Assembly (NCBI GenBank): GCA_020055645.1
Contig: CM034548.1
Coordinates: 24,292,201 to 24,356,200, forward strand
Length of the DNA: 64,000 nt
Source: Tomocerus qinae
Lineage: Eukaryota > Arthropoda > Collembola > Entomobryomorpha > Tomoceridae
Reading direction: 5' to 3'
Of this stretch, positions 52,601-64,000 are shown piece by piece. The translations under genes were made by a program, and so were the position numbers. The notes beneath the pieces are model-generated. The model made no database searches, was not told where the DNA came from, and was given only the letters and a program-made list of their open reading frames with translations. How positions within the stretch are numbered: position 1 is the stretch's first letter; each line of letters starts with the position of its first letter.

Positions 52601-55600
52601 TGGTTACGTTCCTGATACTTTACATTGTACTTATAAAATATTGGCTGTACTATTATGATTTGTATAACTACCTTGCTACTAATGGCACAGATACATACAA
52701 ACCAGTAAAAGTCACACTGTAATAAATTGATTTTCTTACATTTAAGCATGGAATTACGTTAATTTTCATTTTGTAATCCTCGCTCCCTTTATTGCTCATT
52801 GTCAAAGTTTGTGAGCTTTATTGTAACAATGAACTGATTGCAATTGTTCAAAATAAGCTCTTCTGCAGGAAATTCAATTATATCCATTGTAAACACAATA
52901 TTCCATTACCATCTACATTTACAACTTGGATTATTTTATTATTGTGGATTACAACCAGTTAGAATCTACTTCGGTAGCAGTTTTACTAATAAATAACTAT
53001 ATTTTCCACACCATTTGACAATTATAATATTCTCTTCACATCTCCTCAAAAATATGGAGCATAAAATGCAATTTAACCGCTTAAGAATGTAAAATAATTA
53101 CATTTTTCATGCTCACAGTAATAAAATAATGTAATGACGTGTTGGATAGTAGTAATAATAAAGTAATTTTCTAAAAGTGCTAAAATGTGGTGTTGTACAT
53201 TATAACGTTAATAACTGCAATTGAGATATAATAGTTAATTTGTGCTTGTGATTTTATTAACGTAGAAAATATCATTTGCTAAACAATGAAATTCCTTGCT
53301 TTCAATTCATGGTCCTTATTCCATGTTTCAGATACATGCGTTACAACTTTATTGGATTGTGTTTTCTATAATTATACATCCAGCAGAAAAAATAATTTAG
53401 GAATCAAAACAATAACGATAGAAACCAGGAGGTAATAAATCATTAGCTAAATAGCAGATTAAATACAACAATGGTGCTATAATTTTAATGGCGAGAGGTA
53501 CACATCAGGGATTTTTAATTTAATCTATACAACTACACTGCAACATTCCATTGCTGCATAATAGCTATCTATATACCTACAAAAAGTTTGGGTAACAGGT
53601 TACATTAAAATAAATAGATCATGCTAAAACTTCCTATGTGTAGCAGCAAATTAGTCTGTAATAGTACTAACAGTTAAATTCATTTAATTAACTAAAAATA
53701 ACTTATTTTGGATTGAATAAACCAGGAGTGGAATATAATCAATCCTTTACAGAAAATATTTTTTAAATAAAATGAAAAAGTATGCTCTAGAGTTGTATCA
53801 TCGTATTGTAACACCAACTATTAGTAGTTCATCGACAATTGTTCAGCTATGCTGTTAAATAAACACCATTATAATAATATAAATAGTAATTAATTAAGTT
53901 AAAGGTAGTCGAGCTATCATAGGAAATCGTAGTATATATAAAGTGTATACATTCTCACCATTGTAATTTTTAGTAATTTACTGGGAAGCAAGCATGTATC
54001 TAGAGCTCCTATCATTTATGATTTATTCTCGGCTATCCCGTATCCCGTATATTTTTTAGGATGTTATGTCTCATGTAGCTCTATTATGCTGTTCTGCTGT
54101 AGTGCACTTATGGTTTTTAAACTGACGGTGTATTAATGAACGACGTCGGTCAGGGCTTAAATGTGTAATGGCTCTTCAATTATAGTCAAATAATTTAAAA
54201 TTTGAACAATAAAAATGAAAATAATTTCCTGGTACATATACACAATATATTTACGCAAAAAGTATATACTGATAATACATAAGATCTAAGGTATATTTTG
54301 CATTGTTTTAGTAGTAGCAAAATAGTTGCTATAAAAATCGCTATCATTTTCCTTCACTTAATTGTTTACAAGACAGTAAATAAGCATGATTACACAAGTG
54401 TAAAACAATGCAATAGCTGGAAAAGAATCGAAGGCAGAATTGGCAATAAATGTAATTACAACTGTGAATTTGATAGGTGTCAAGGAAGGAAGTGGTTAAA
54501 ATACGCACATATTGAATTAAAATTTTTTGAACTTGTATCGGAATACAATAGATTCAACTCTATTTCATCCATTGTGTTATAACTTTTTAAATCTATGATT
54601 AATTAGGAAATAGTTTGCAAAACTCCTTTTCATCATGTAAGAACAATTCCTTTCATTTATTTGTATTAAGAAAAATTGTAACATTGTCCCTATTAACATT
54701 TATAAAATGACAAATTGAATATTGCAGTAAATTAGTGTTATTTTTGCTGATTTTATCATTAAGAATGTGTGGCTACTTGTAATAATATAATTAATCAACA
54801 GACTTATCAGAATCTTATCTTAAGGACTAGTAATTTCTATCCCTAGGTGGCCATGTACATAGCGTTTTATTTTGTTTTCATAACAAAGTTAAAGATTGTA
54901 AAATGAAAAGAAATTGCAAAAAAGTTTGGCAATAAATAATAATAATTGAACATGGTTTATCAAGTGAAGAAACATCGTCGAGATCAGAAACCGTGTAACC
55001 ATGCATTACTTTCATATAATGAGAACATATCAAGATGTGCGGATTGTTAATGATAAAGGTTGTGTAGTAGTAAAAGTGTGTTCTGATTGATTATGTTTTC
55101 TAAGCATAGGTGCAAATGTGGTGAGCAGTTATTTAGCAAACAAATTTTAATTACCCCAGCAAAATACAAATTCGCTTTATATGGGTATTAATTAGTGTTT
55201 TCAGTACTAGAGCAGGAGAAGTAAATTCAGTGAGATGTCATATAAAAGGCAGATAGATTAATTAACGTATGCAATCCGTCTGCATCAACTAAGTAACAAT
55301 GTAGCAAAAAGTACATGCCTAATTATGAGTTTTACGAGTGTGGCTACATGAACATAACAACGATGTATACAGCTGTAGCTAATAATGGTTAAGATAAGTA
55401 GGTGTATATTTAGCTAGGCACATACTACATGTAGGTACGGAGTTTAATTATTAATAAATCGCATAGTTTTCACGCTAATGTGGTTATCTGTGCTAAGTCT
55501 TTGTTAACTTTAACAAAATACACGAAAACAATGGAAAGTGATAGCATTCACAGAATAGCGAAAACTACGCTTTTATCTCCTCTCCCACCTTTATTGCAAA

Positions 55601-58600
55601 TTGTTTGCATAACCACAACTTAACTTCTGGGGGATTTTCAACTTTAGACTACGAAGTAGGAAAGGTTTATTCTATATGTGCTCACTGAGCCCATAGTGCA
55701 AAATCAAAGACGTGAAATTTTGTGACAATATGGTTATCATAATAGGAATTATTGTTCTTAAGAAGGTTTTCTTTGCATAATGCATGCAACATAATATTGT
55801 AGTTACAGAACAATAGAATAAACACTTGGATCGAATTTACAAGTACGTTAGCTTAGGTGAGCATGCATTTTACATATACCAGTCCATTATGATAACGAAT
55901 GTTTCCAAAACCACTAAGCACTAAATATGTATGTGTATTTGCACTAAAGCTATTTTAAAGACGCTAATCTTTGAAGATTTGCCAAAAAAAGGAAACAAGA
56001 TGCAATAAAGATCCAACTTTCACTACTAAAGCGAGTACGCATCATGCTTTCGTTTTTAAAAAACTTAACTAACATAATACCAAATAGGTTGCTTCTCTCT
56101 GTATGCAAGATAAATTGGAACTCGCATTCATTGTCCAATTCAATTGAACCACTAGCTATAAGTCAGTTGCGTTCTACCCCTTAGATGTAAGAATGGAGTA
56201 ATTCCACCGCTGAACATAACAGCTAAAAGTTTCTTTAACTAATTGAATTATCTTAGTTAGACGCTAATGGGGTTATGTACCTTTTTTAATTTTTTTTCTC
56301 TTCTAATTTAAGAGTGCATGATTTTTACAAAGAAATTCTTATTTCAACGAGAATTTCTCCGCACAAATAAATTAAAATGTTGGCTTCATCTTGTTACTAC
56401 ATAAAGTTATTTAAACCCTCAGGTGAGGTAATTTTTATCATGGTCTAATACGTAAAGGATAATGCATAAATTTCTTTATTCGTCCCCTTGTTACATTTAG
56501 AGAAATTAGGCATTCATAATAACATCACAAATCTCCAAAGAAAACGTTCTGCTCTACTCTTTGGGAAAGTAAACTAATCAAAAGTGTTATTTAAATCAGT
56601 GTCACAGGTGGATATCTCAACAAAATCTTCTAATGTCTAAAGTAGTTGCCTTCCGCTTAGACCTGAAACTTGATAAAAATAATTTAACCTACTCCTTCAT
56701 TTTACTCCTCTCATAAATATACTTACAAACTTATAAATATAAATTTAAAATACCTATTTATATCTATAATTTATATACTGAGAGCGCTTATACTAAAATC
56801 CATTACAACTGGTCACATTTTATTACTGGTATTGTTACCCAACTTGTATTATTTGTTTGACCCTATGAAAACTTATTTGCTTATGATGAACATCTTTATG
56901 GCAGGGACAAGGAGAAGTGTAGGGCAAATAAATAAACCATTAATACTTTGAATGTTGCTAGACAAACAGTGCCAGGTATTAGTATTATGGGGTATATTTA
57001 TTTAGGTAAATGTACCGAGTCAATCGGTAGTTGAATCACTTGAGAGTAGGACCGACTGATGTGAAATAGTCAATCAATAGCTACCATCCCCCGCCTACTA
57101 CAAACAACGTCAGGTAAGTATCTACTTGTATTGAAAAGAAGAAATGACAATGTCATAAATAAGGAACGAAAATAACTAACCAGTTAACCTCCTAAAATTA
57201 TGCGCTGAATAAATTCAAGGCACGGACGGGGCTCTTCAGAGCTGACAGGTTCATGGAAAGGAATCTTTTACATAAAGTAGTTTCAAGTTTTCCTTTCATC
57301 TTCTAGGCCAAATTAAATAGGTAGGAGTTAATACCTGGTAGACCTACCTGTATTATCCTAAAGCCACAACAAACGTAACCTGGCTACTTAGATACAACAA
57401 TCGAAGCTATTTAGGTGACTTCTTCCATCTGACACAGTAAGCACCTTGAGCTATGTGCCGTGTTTTCCTTTTCCCTGTTCCGTTCCTCCCTCAACTTGTT
57501 CTTCACAAAACAGGAATAGTTGAAAAACCGGATTGAGAATCAAAATAGTTCGGGAAGGATGTCATTTCCGTCTATTTTCAATGTATGAAGGTAACATTTA
57601 AACTCATTTGTGTATTTTAAGATCCTCGTCTCGTCCCACCATCACACTTGCTTATCATAACTTGGCGATCTATAAATCCTTCGGCTAAATCCATATACGG
57701 AAGTATCTGTGCCATGGAACTTTAGTAGCCAGCCCTGTTTCCATTATTTAGAACAGATTGTGACTTGAGTCAGACGAAATTATGACTTCCCTGACACGAA
57801 CTAACTACGTATAATGACCAGCTTCATACAGAGTGCGTGGTGTGGGCTTAGATTTTCTATGCAAATGTTTCACTCGCTCAGGAAAACATTTATTTGTGGA
57901 TAGCATTTACATACAGTCATGATATACTTAATCCGTATTCACTGTATAGTTTCTATTCCCATAAATTAGACATGGATGGGCAGGTAAGAAGAAGATTCGA
58001 GAGGAGGGCAGTATACTATATATCCATGATGTATAATATTATACTAGATACTAAAATGCGTACACACACATGATAATAATAATATGAGTTGTTGCATATG
58101 TCAAGACTTGTATAGGTACTTTTTGAAATTCCGTCCGTCAATGTCCACCACAGGAGTGTGTATCCATTAAGAAAAGATTTAAGTACGAGCCTACCAAAAA
58201 TGTAACAGTAAAAATAATAGTTTCACTATGTCTAATTGTAAATGCGAATGCAAGTAACTGTAAAGAGACCAAATAATTCTGACTAAATAATAGAGAGTCA
58301 CTATATTGTAGATAATACATCCTTAATAGTGCACGACAAGGAGAGGAGCCAACACACGAAAATCTCATTATGTTTAAAGCTAGAGTATGCCTAATCGAGT
58401 AATAATTTGGAGCATAATGACAATGATGTAAGATTGTATCAGATGCAAGAGGAATGGAGAGATTTGAAATTCGTTTCCTCGATGATCATTACGGAGTTAA
58501 TTTAAAGTAGTAACGATATATTAATTATGAAAAAAACGAACCTCAAGTTTCTTTGTGTAGTCTTCGGTAATTGTTTCATTTTGCCTGGAGAGTTCTTCAT

Positions 58601-58751
58601 TTTTATCCAATAGTGCTTTTCCAAGTTGAGCAGCGAGAATCAGATCTCTCTCTTTAATCTTTAATTGTTCATAAATATCTCCCTCGGTATCATCAGGTCG
58701 GTCTGCCATGGCCATAACATACTCTTCAAGCTGTTTCATAGCAGACACCAT
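31524..58751 (-). CDS. Bicdr: Bicaudal-D-related dynein adaptor (BICDR/BICDL family), eight coding exons
   Basis: Minus-strand join: 58751-58542, 36263-35931, 34707-34499, 33663-33486, 33303-33166, 32576-32363, 32294-32032, 31691-31524; 1713 bases, 570 aa plus stop, close to the 573 aa of human BICDL1. The family links dynein/dynactin to Rab-carrying secretory vesicles. The protein is nearly all coiled coil. Residues 35-52 contain the CC1 box (ERDLILAAQLGKALLDKN, with AAQLG at 40-44), which binds dynein light intermediate chain. A Spindly-like motif SLLNEL is at 264-269. A conserved C-terminal cargo-binding coil contains RIDMMQVNSQLMEAIQQKI, and the protein ends with a basic/aromatic tail LLAIFRNFNS like the vertebrate LFSFFRKI. 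All junction phases agree. The exon 4 donor is weak and could shift by a few codons. BICD itself is excluded by length and by closer text match to BICDR. Confidence 0.93.
31692..32031 (-). other. BICDR intron 7, 340 bp
   Basis: Bounded by GTAAGT and GTTTCAG on the minus strand. AT-rich, with no supported feature. Confidence 0.85.
32032..32294 (-). CDS. Bicdr: BICDR coding exon 7, C-terminal cargo-binding coil
   Basis: Residues 428-515. It follows a very short 68-bp intron. The most conserved part reads RTRIDMMQVNSQLMEAIQQK, continuing as IQLSQQLEQWQ, against CRMDMMSLNSQLLDAIQQKLNLSQQLEAWQ in human BICDL1. Acceptor ATGATAG, donor CAG|GTAAGT (perfect consensus). Confidence 0.96.
32363..32576 (-). 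CDS. Bicdr: BICDR coding exon 6
   Basis: Residues 357-427 plus one base. PGLLNSTLDELKSLLRDL matches the human GSLRTALNELKRLIQSI region; then a coiled coil with EESLDKAERNVAEKSEENKR. Acceptor AATGTAG, donor A|GTACGA, phase 1. Confidence 0.93.
32577..33165 (-). other. BICDR intron 5, 589 bp
   Basis: Bounded by GTATGA and AATGTAG on the minus strand. AT-rich, with no supported feature. Confidence 0.8.
33166..33303 (-). CDS. Bicdr: BICDR coding exon 5
   Basis: Residues 311-356: LKDEIWLAYCSILAMCNQLK (human: LRLQLWEAYCQVRYLCSHLR), then a serine/acidic linker with EDTSSSMET. Acceptor ATTACAG, donor AAA|GTATGA, phase 0 at both ends. Confidence 0.93.
33386..33439 (-). repeat. Strong hairpin in BICDR intron 4
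   Basis: The left arm 33386-33407 and right arm 33420-33439 are inverted repeats around a 12-base loop. All 20 bases of the right arm are paired, with two single-base bulges in the left arm (an extra G and an extra A). It lies inside a 182-nt intron and is transcribed with BICDR. It could be a small inverted-repeat relic, a splicing element or a microRNA precursor. Confidence 0.8.
33486..33663 (-). CDS. Bicdr: BICDR coding exon 4 with Spindly-like motif
   Basis: Residues 251-310. Contains AAVNRSLLNELELSADF, matching SAATSTSLLSEIEQSM of human BICDL1; SLLNEL is the likely dynactin pointed-end (Spindly-type) motif. An acidic, serine-rich, poorly conserved linker follows (GGEEDEIECDEALP). Donor choice GAG|GTACCG is the best of three weak in-phase options; AAG|GTCTCT or TTG|GTGTCG would add 3 or 6 residues. 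Confidence 0.85.
33664..34498 (-). other. BICDR intron 3, 835 bp
   Basis: Bounded by GTACTA and AATTAG on the minus strand. AT-rich, with no supported feature. Confidence 0.8.
34499..34707 (-). CDS. Bicdr: BICDR coding exon 3
   Basis: Residues 182-250 plus two bases. The coiled coil contains DDSSDRILLLERQNREQEML, corresponding to LQDRVLILERQGHDKDLQL in human BICDL1. Acceptor CTTCTTAG, donor ACG|GTACTA, phase 2. Confidence 0.93.
34708..35930 (-). other. BICDR intron 2, 1223 bp
   Basis: GTAAAT to TTCTTAG on the minus strand. AT-rich; nothing else seen. Confidence 0.8.
35931..36263 (-). CDS. Bicdr: BICDR coding exon 2
   Basis: Residues 71-181, continuous coiled coil. It begins LLEQEKYQLRRKL and contains DREKTILLNELTEQNQRL, which closely follows human BICDL1 (HLEQEKHELRRR; EQNQRLLDQL). 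Acceptor TTTGCAG, donor GAG|GTAAAT, both phase 0. Confidence 0.95.
36264..58541 (-). other. BICDR intron 1, about 22.3 kb
   Basis: From GTTCGT at 58541 to TTTGCAG before 36263 (minus strand). It is uniformly AT-rich. No nested gene, transposase or reverse transcriptase was recognised on either strand. The longest open frame, on the plus strand near 46216-46563, has no family resemblance. A GC-richer patch at about 45370-45620 contains hairpins, and a 15-bp tandem repeat lies at 41659-41702. Confidence 0.75.
41659..41702. repeat. Tandem repeat, period 15, three copies
   Basis: TTCTATATCCATCA begins at 41659, 41674 and 41689, each followed by one variable base. A small minisatellite in BICDR intron 1. 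Confidence 0.9.
58542..58751 (-). CDS. Bicdr: BICDR coding exon 1 with CC1 box
   Basis: Residues 1-70. The ATG at 58751 has A at -3 and G at +4 and is preceded in frame by TGA five codons upstream, so it is the likely start. The exon ends TKKLE with donor GAG|GTTCGT, phase 0. It carries the dynein-binding CC1 box. The N-terminus before the box is short (about 34 residues) compared with about 100 in human BICDL1. Confidence 0.92.
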
Positions 58752-61700
58752 TCTAGACTCTCCTCATAACTAACCCACTTCGCACTGTAGTCGAATCGAT
58801 ACAGAAAAAACGTCTCTTGGGACTGAATAGAATTAATAGCACACTTTATTAAAGTCACAAAGTTTTCTACGTTTCGTTACATAATGTCCTTTATATAGTT
58901 CCATTTTCGGACACTGTATTTTCAGGTAATAAATTCCACAGGCTGGGCAGTCAAATGTTTAAACTGTGAACTCTCCTCGCTAATTTAAACTATATCTTGG
59001 CACGCTTTTCACTTGTTCGTTGTATAGTACAATTGTTTTTAATATTGTTCGAGGTGTGGTAGTTAGGGCTTCTAATTTACATTGTTTAGTTGTGAAAGAG
59101 TTACTGTCGTTTCTATTACAGTTCAATTTACAAACTATTTGCGTATTTGTCATCTGTACATTAAAAACGAAGGCTACAGCTTCACTTACCTACTTATTGC
59201 ATACATTACTCTAATTACAATTACAGTTCATACATTTCTATGTAAAACCTTATCATGATTGTAAATTTATATATACGGTTATTTGCTAAGGTACTTTACC
59301 ATTCGTTGATGTTTACATTGCGTCATTCATAGACAAACAATGGAATTCTATTTGTAGGAGCTTTGCCGTTTCGTTACATGTTTTATTGCTTGTAGTTTAT
59401 TTTTTTATAGGTCTTAGCTTGGAGTACATGTAGAACATAAACTTACAATTCTGTAAGGTATTTAGTCCAACACTTTTGCTTCTAATAGTTCGGCTGCTTT
59501 AGCTTTCAGCATCAAACTCTTCTAATTGTTAATTGACACGGATTTAGTATTTTTACAACTAAATTCAAATGAAAAATCCCGGTATATTTGAGCACACTAA
59601 ATTAATGTGTCATAGAAAACTTATTAAAAATCCATCAGCTTTCTCTATACACTCGATTAAAATGATGCAATTTGAGACAAACGTACATAGAGTAAACAAA
59701 ACAATAGGTTTTCCGTTCCTTTCTTTGACTTCCACAATTTGAACGGAGTGAGACTGTGAAGGAAAAAAGAAAACAAAAGAACCAATCGATCAAGTTGACG
59801 AGGATAGGACAGGATAAAATACAATTCAAGTTCGTCAGATGGAATACGTCAGCTTTTCCATTGATAATATTAACGTGAATTCAATAAACCACGTTGAGTC
59901 GGCTGTTGGGTTACTTGGATAGCTAGCTTTAGCTATCGCCCAAGAACGTATTGATTGTTTGCACTTTATTACACATTTATGAATAATGTTGCTCTGTAAT
60001 AGGCACAAGGTTTTTTCTGATGTTTTATATGATAGTGCATTAAGCAGACACAAAGACAAAGTCACAGTCAATATTACAGTGTAATACTTTTAATCCCGTT
60101 GGATTTAGATATTTAGGTCCGTATGGATTTATATACCACCTTTTCCTCAATAACATATATTTTATAATACTACCCACTAACTGCCACAGAAATTCACAAC
60201 AATATAAAATAAGCCAACTAAGTTGTACTACTGTCGACGTGTGTGTCTTCTATACAATAATAATACACACGACTATACTGGCTTTTCATGACTTGGCTTG
60301 ATTCTTCAAACTACAGAGCTATACTGGTTAATAAAAGTCGACTTGACTTGGTTTGGCTTCGTTTGGCTAGTAGCTATTTCCTCAAAATGAAACAACACAC
60401 GGCACAGATTACATTAAATTAACACTTTTCAAATGGAAGTAAGTAAATCAGTTAGCAACAGAAGCTTAGCTAAAATGAATACAATGGTATACTATAGTAT
60501 GTAATAATATTATAACTCTAGTAGTAGACATCTAATAACAGTAATACACACCTACATCCACATTATATTCATCTATTTAGTACAAATTGACAGACAAAAG
60601 CCATGAGGGGACTACAACCGTGAGTACAAACAATGCAAAAGTGTCTATTATATATACAATAGTGTTCTTGGAATATTATTATTAATATTCTCACTTATAC
60701 AGTATGATATCATTAAGATTATGATTACAATTATGATAACACTCCGTCGCACTTAGACGCATAATTCGAAGAACAAACCTATTATTGTCAGACTCTCACT
60801 AAAAGCAAGTAACTTGATTACCAAAGGTGAGTTACTTTGATTTACGTCCAATTCCAATGGAGAGTATCAAATTGGTGAAGAAGGACAATAGCAGAATAGT
60901 CACACCTTGGGAAATTTTATTTTAGTCGTCCACTTCTTCTTGATTAACTATATCAATATCTCCATGAGGAATGATATTTGTTTGGTTTCGTGTCACTGGC
61001 ACAGACAGGCACACAGGTAACTTAGTTAATTTAGACAAGGCACATGCCATGCAGGAGACCAGGCCAGACCAGACACAGCCAGTCAACTAAACTAAACTAA
61101 CTTCAACTCGACTCAGCTAACGATCGAGCATTTAAAGGAGCACAAAACGCACCAAAGGCAGAGTTACTTACTAGTAGTAATAGCAGTCAGCCCCATAACA
61201 GTATTATTAGCCAAAACTCATGTACATAAATACACGGCTAAGGTACTCCCTCCTTATACCTACGCAGGTATACAATAATTTTATTTATACTAATAGCCCA
61301 ACTCTCTGGATGTTTGCAAAGTACATACATACCAATACATTAAGAATCTTTAGTCATAGCCATAGAGTACAATTTCAATGCAAATGTTTCCATATAGCTG
61401 ACAATAAACTAACCAGATATTCTCGTTTACGTCTATATTATATCCAACTAGGATATATTTACAATGTTTGTGAGTAGTACTACCTAATACAAATCCTTGG
61501 CGATCGGGAATGGTACCTAATAGTTAGTGTGATGAACTCAGAGCGTGAGCACGAATATTTTATTAATGATGCTAACACGGCATAAACGGAAATGGATATG
61601 AGACTGGACGTGGGAGGAAGTAATCTGCATCTTTCGTAGCTTCACTACTATTTTATAGATGTATTTAAGGACACGGGGGTAAATTGAGGAAGAACCAGGA

Positions 61701-64000
61701 TTCTATTCACACTCACTTTACTTTTACTTTAGACACCTACTTTTGTACACGATACATACACAGCCTATTCTCGCTCTTGCTCACTGTCAAAATCAAGTCT
61801 TCTCAAACCTTCAATCTTTCAATGCTTTCAAATTGAAATGGTTTTTTCATATGGGACATTGTTATAATAGGACGTACTGCTGTGTATATGGGTGTGTACA
61901 CTAGAGAATGCATATACAAATAATAAAGTCGTTTAATTCTTTTTTTACAGATATTGTAAGTTCATATAAAAATTAGGGGTTAATGTCAATTACTTACAAG
62001 CAGGTAACTATTGTTTGGATAACACAATTACATTACAATTTGTATATCAATATCTATCTACTATAGATGTGTCATATATAGGTTCCTGTCATTTCGTTTT
62101 CATCAGCGGGGTGAACGATTCAGTCTTTTTTTAAAGAAACCGCTTGAGTTGAAAGGTTGTTCGGCAGTGACACGGTTTTAGCGTGTAGAGACAAATAATT
62201 GACAATGACATGGATGAGAGTTTTCGAACTAGATAGGATTGTACTCTACTAGTTTGTTTTATTTTTTACAAGTCTCATTTCCTGTAGATATATGCGTGTA
62301 GTAACTTGAAGAGTAGTGCACCTGCATTTGATACAAAAGTGTATACTGTGAATAAAAGGTTCAATATACTATCTAGTGTCTATGGTGCTATGGTATCTAG
62401 TGCTCCACTTCCTTTTGATTTTATTGAGTAGGCAGGTGAGTAAATAAAATAAAAGCTGAACTAAAGTCCTCTTTGAAAAATGACACGCGGTTCTGTTTTG
62501 TTCGTTTAGTATTGAATTAACAGTAGAAAGTTTTCATTTAAACGAGGTGAGATGTAGATATCCACCGATTGTCGATTTTTTAATCTGTTGTAATCTTAAT
62601 GATTGCACTTTCAGGTGGCAGTTCACACCACCCAAGGGAAGCTACTACTGGGATTATCTCTCGTTCTGTAATATATGTATCTCTGTACTGCTTTATCTTG
62701 TATGGTCTCAGCACTAACGATAAGTTTCATATCAATTCTGCGAAACAATTTAACATTTGTTTAGTAGCACACACAGAAGATAGGAGAACTTGCACTGATG
62801 AGATGAGCACTAGTGACTGACGATTTACTACTGGCTGATGTATGGATAGGAGTTGGTAGAAATAATACCAATCTTACCCGACTCTGCTTTGAGTTGCGAA
62901 ATTGTGAACCGTTTAAAACATTTCACGAGAAAATTTATAAAAATTGTTCCATTATATAAATAACGTTTATTATGCAGTCATAGAGTCTGTTAACAGTTTG
63001 GCTTTGATATTAACAAATATTATCAAGGGCCAAAAAATTATTCCCATGCATGAAGCCAAGAAGCTATAGAAATTTGAAATGAGGTTTTCTGTTCGTCTAT
63101 TTGCTCTAGTCACTGAGATAATCATATAAGAAGTAAAGTTAAGGGCGGATTAGAGGAAACTTGGGAAAAAAATAAGTTAGATCTCGACATGGTGATGTAA
63201 ACAAAATATTAGGATGTGAATTGTGACTTATCTTGTGAGTTAATTCAGGTGAACTGAATTGGTATAGAATCTTATGAGTATGAGGTAAGGTACGGAATTG
63301 GAAATTTAAAAACTCTTATGTGTACCTACCTCCCTAATATCGATGCATATGCCCTCGTCTATCTACGTGTACGTTTAATGATACTCTAACGTTGCATGTA
63401 CAATTATATACTGACTCGTATTTTGGTAAGGTAAAGGTAAAGTCTTTACACAGGTAGGTATTATGTAAATGCAAATGGTATTCTCTAGGGGAGAGCCCAA
63501 CTAGGTAACTGACTAACTAAACTCAAGTAAGTCGATGCAATGCAAGCCAGCCAGCAGGTTAATGTAATGGCAATAAAGCGAGGTGTACATACGTATTGTA
63601 TTGCATTGCATTGGCTATGATGATAACTTGATAACTTCAGTGCAGCAGTAGTAGTATAAGTAGTGGGGTACACTGTGGTACTTTTATATACACATACCAC
63701 ACACATATATATATATACAGATATATATGCATCATCTGTTCCATGTTTTATATATGTAGAAATAGCCAAATATATACTTCATACAAATTCTTTATAAGCA
63801 CTAACGTCACTCACATTGAAACTGAAATACACATTAAGGGTAGAGAATTCATTTTGGTAGTACAGTGAACATATGTATAACCCTTTCCTTCATTCGAAGG
63901 TTACAGGTGAGAGATTTCCACCTGGATTCATACGTACCTATATTATATTCTTTTGGCTGAGCTATGTCCTGTTGTCCTGCATATATAATACATACACACA
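58752..64000. other. Region upstream of BICDR, no confident gene
   Basis: About 5.2 kb that should contain the BICDR promoter and 5' UTR, but neither can be placed. The DNA is AT-rich with microsatellites, including a TA run at 63705-63717. One exon-like block on the plus strand at 62615-62717 is listed separately. Confidence 0.5.
62615..62717 (+). other. Weak plus-strand exon candidate
   Basis: Acceptor-like GATTGCACTTTCAG ends at 62614. After one base, an open frame reads WQFTPPKGSYYWDYLSFC, then a hydrophobic run, to TAA at 62715-62717. The first 50 bases are GC-richer than the flanks and the peptide looks protein-like, possibly the end of a membrane protein. No partner exon or family is recognised, and a second open frame overlaps it. 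Confidence 0.18.

Noticed and set aside
59386..59410. TTTATTGCTTG, resembling the start of miR-137
   Set aside because: The match ends after about ten bases and no hairpin partner is evident.
63850..63915. Short ATG frame ending at a TTACAG|GTGAGA donor, considered as a first exon
   Set aside because: Only about eleven codons, in AT-rich DNA at the window edge, with no second exon available for testing.
1..64000. tRNA genes, rRNA genes, CRISPR arrays or autonomous transposons
   Set aside because: No convincing box A/box B pairs, rRNA text, spaced direct repeats, or transposase/reverse-transcriptase motifs were found by eye; a covariance-model scan would be needed to exclude small RNAs.

Overview
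The window is nuclear DNA from an animal, most likely an arthropod or close relative. It is AT-rich, carries GT-AG introns up to about 22 kb, is full of short microsatellites, and has no bacterial-style operons. Two neuronal/trafficking genes can be read with confidence. One is a complexin ending in a CAAX box, as in Drosophila complexin. The other is a Bicaudal-D-related dynein adaptor (BICDR/BICDL family). The species cannot be named from the sequence alone.

Layout: (1) 1-953 is a purine-rich, then GC-richer leader with (GA)n and (CAA)n tracts, read as promoter/5' UTR of complexin. (2) 954-17851, plus strand, is complexin in four coding exons (954-966, 13900-14063, 17330-17462, 17778-17851; 127 aa) with introns of 12.9 kb, 3.3 kb and 0.3 kb. 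Intron 2 holds an apparently intact 198-bp MITE. (3) 17852-31523 is about 13.7 kb without a confident gene. It contains two exon-like GC-richer islands (about 21.5-22.3 kb minus; about 25.06-25.25 kb plus) and a CpG-rich patch at 26.2 kb. (4) 31524-58751, minus strand, is the BICDR homologue in eight coding exons (570 aa, all splice phases consistent). A 22.3-kb first intron separates exon 1 (58542-58751) from exon 2 (35931-36263), and the 182-nt intron 4 contains a strong hairpin. (5) 58752-64000 is the region upstream of BICDR and holds one weak plus-strand exon candidate.

The two genes are convergent (tail to tail). Complexin binds the assembled SNARE four-helix bundle at synapses and clamps or promotes vesicle fusion. 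BICDR proteins link dynein/dynactin to Rab-positive secretory vesicles. Both act in the secretory pathway, but nothing in the sequence shows that they are co-regulated.

No clearly new multi-gene system was found. The observations most worth checking are: a possible alternative complexin C-terminal exon 7 kb downstream; a complexin start exon that lacks the usual N-terminal domain; a genome-encoded serine codon where Drosophila complexin is reported to acquire serine by RNA editing; the small MITE with nested inverted repeats; and a microRNA-like hairpin inside a BICDR intron.
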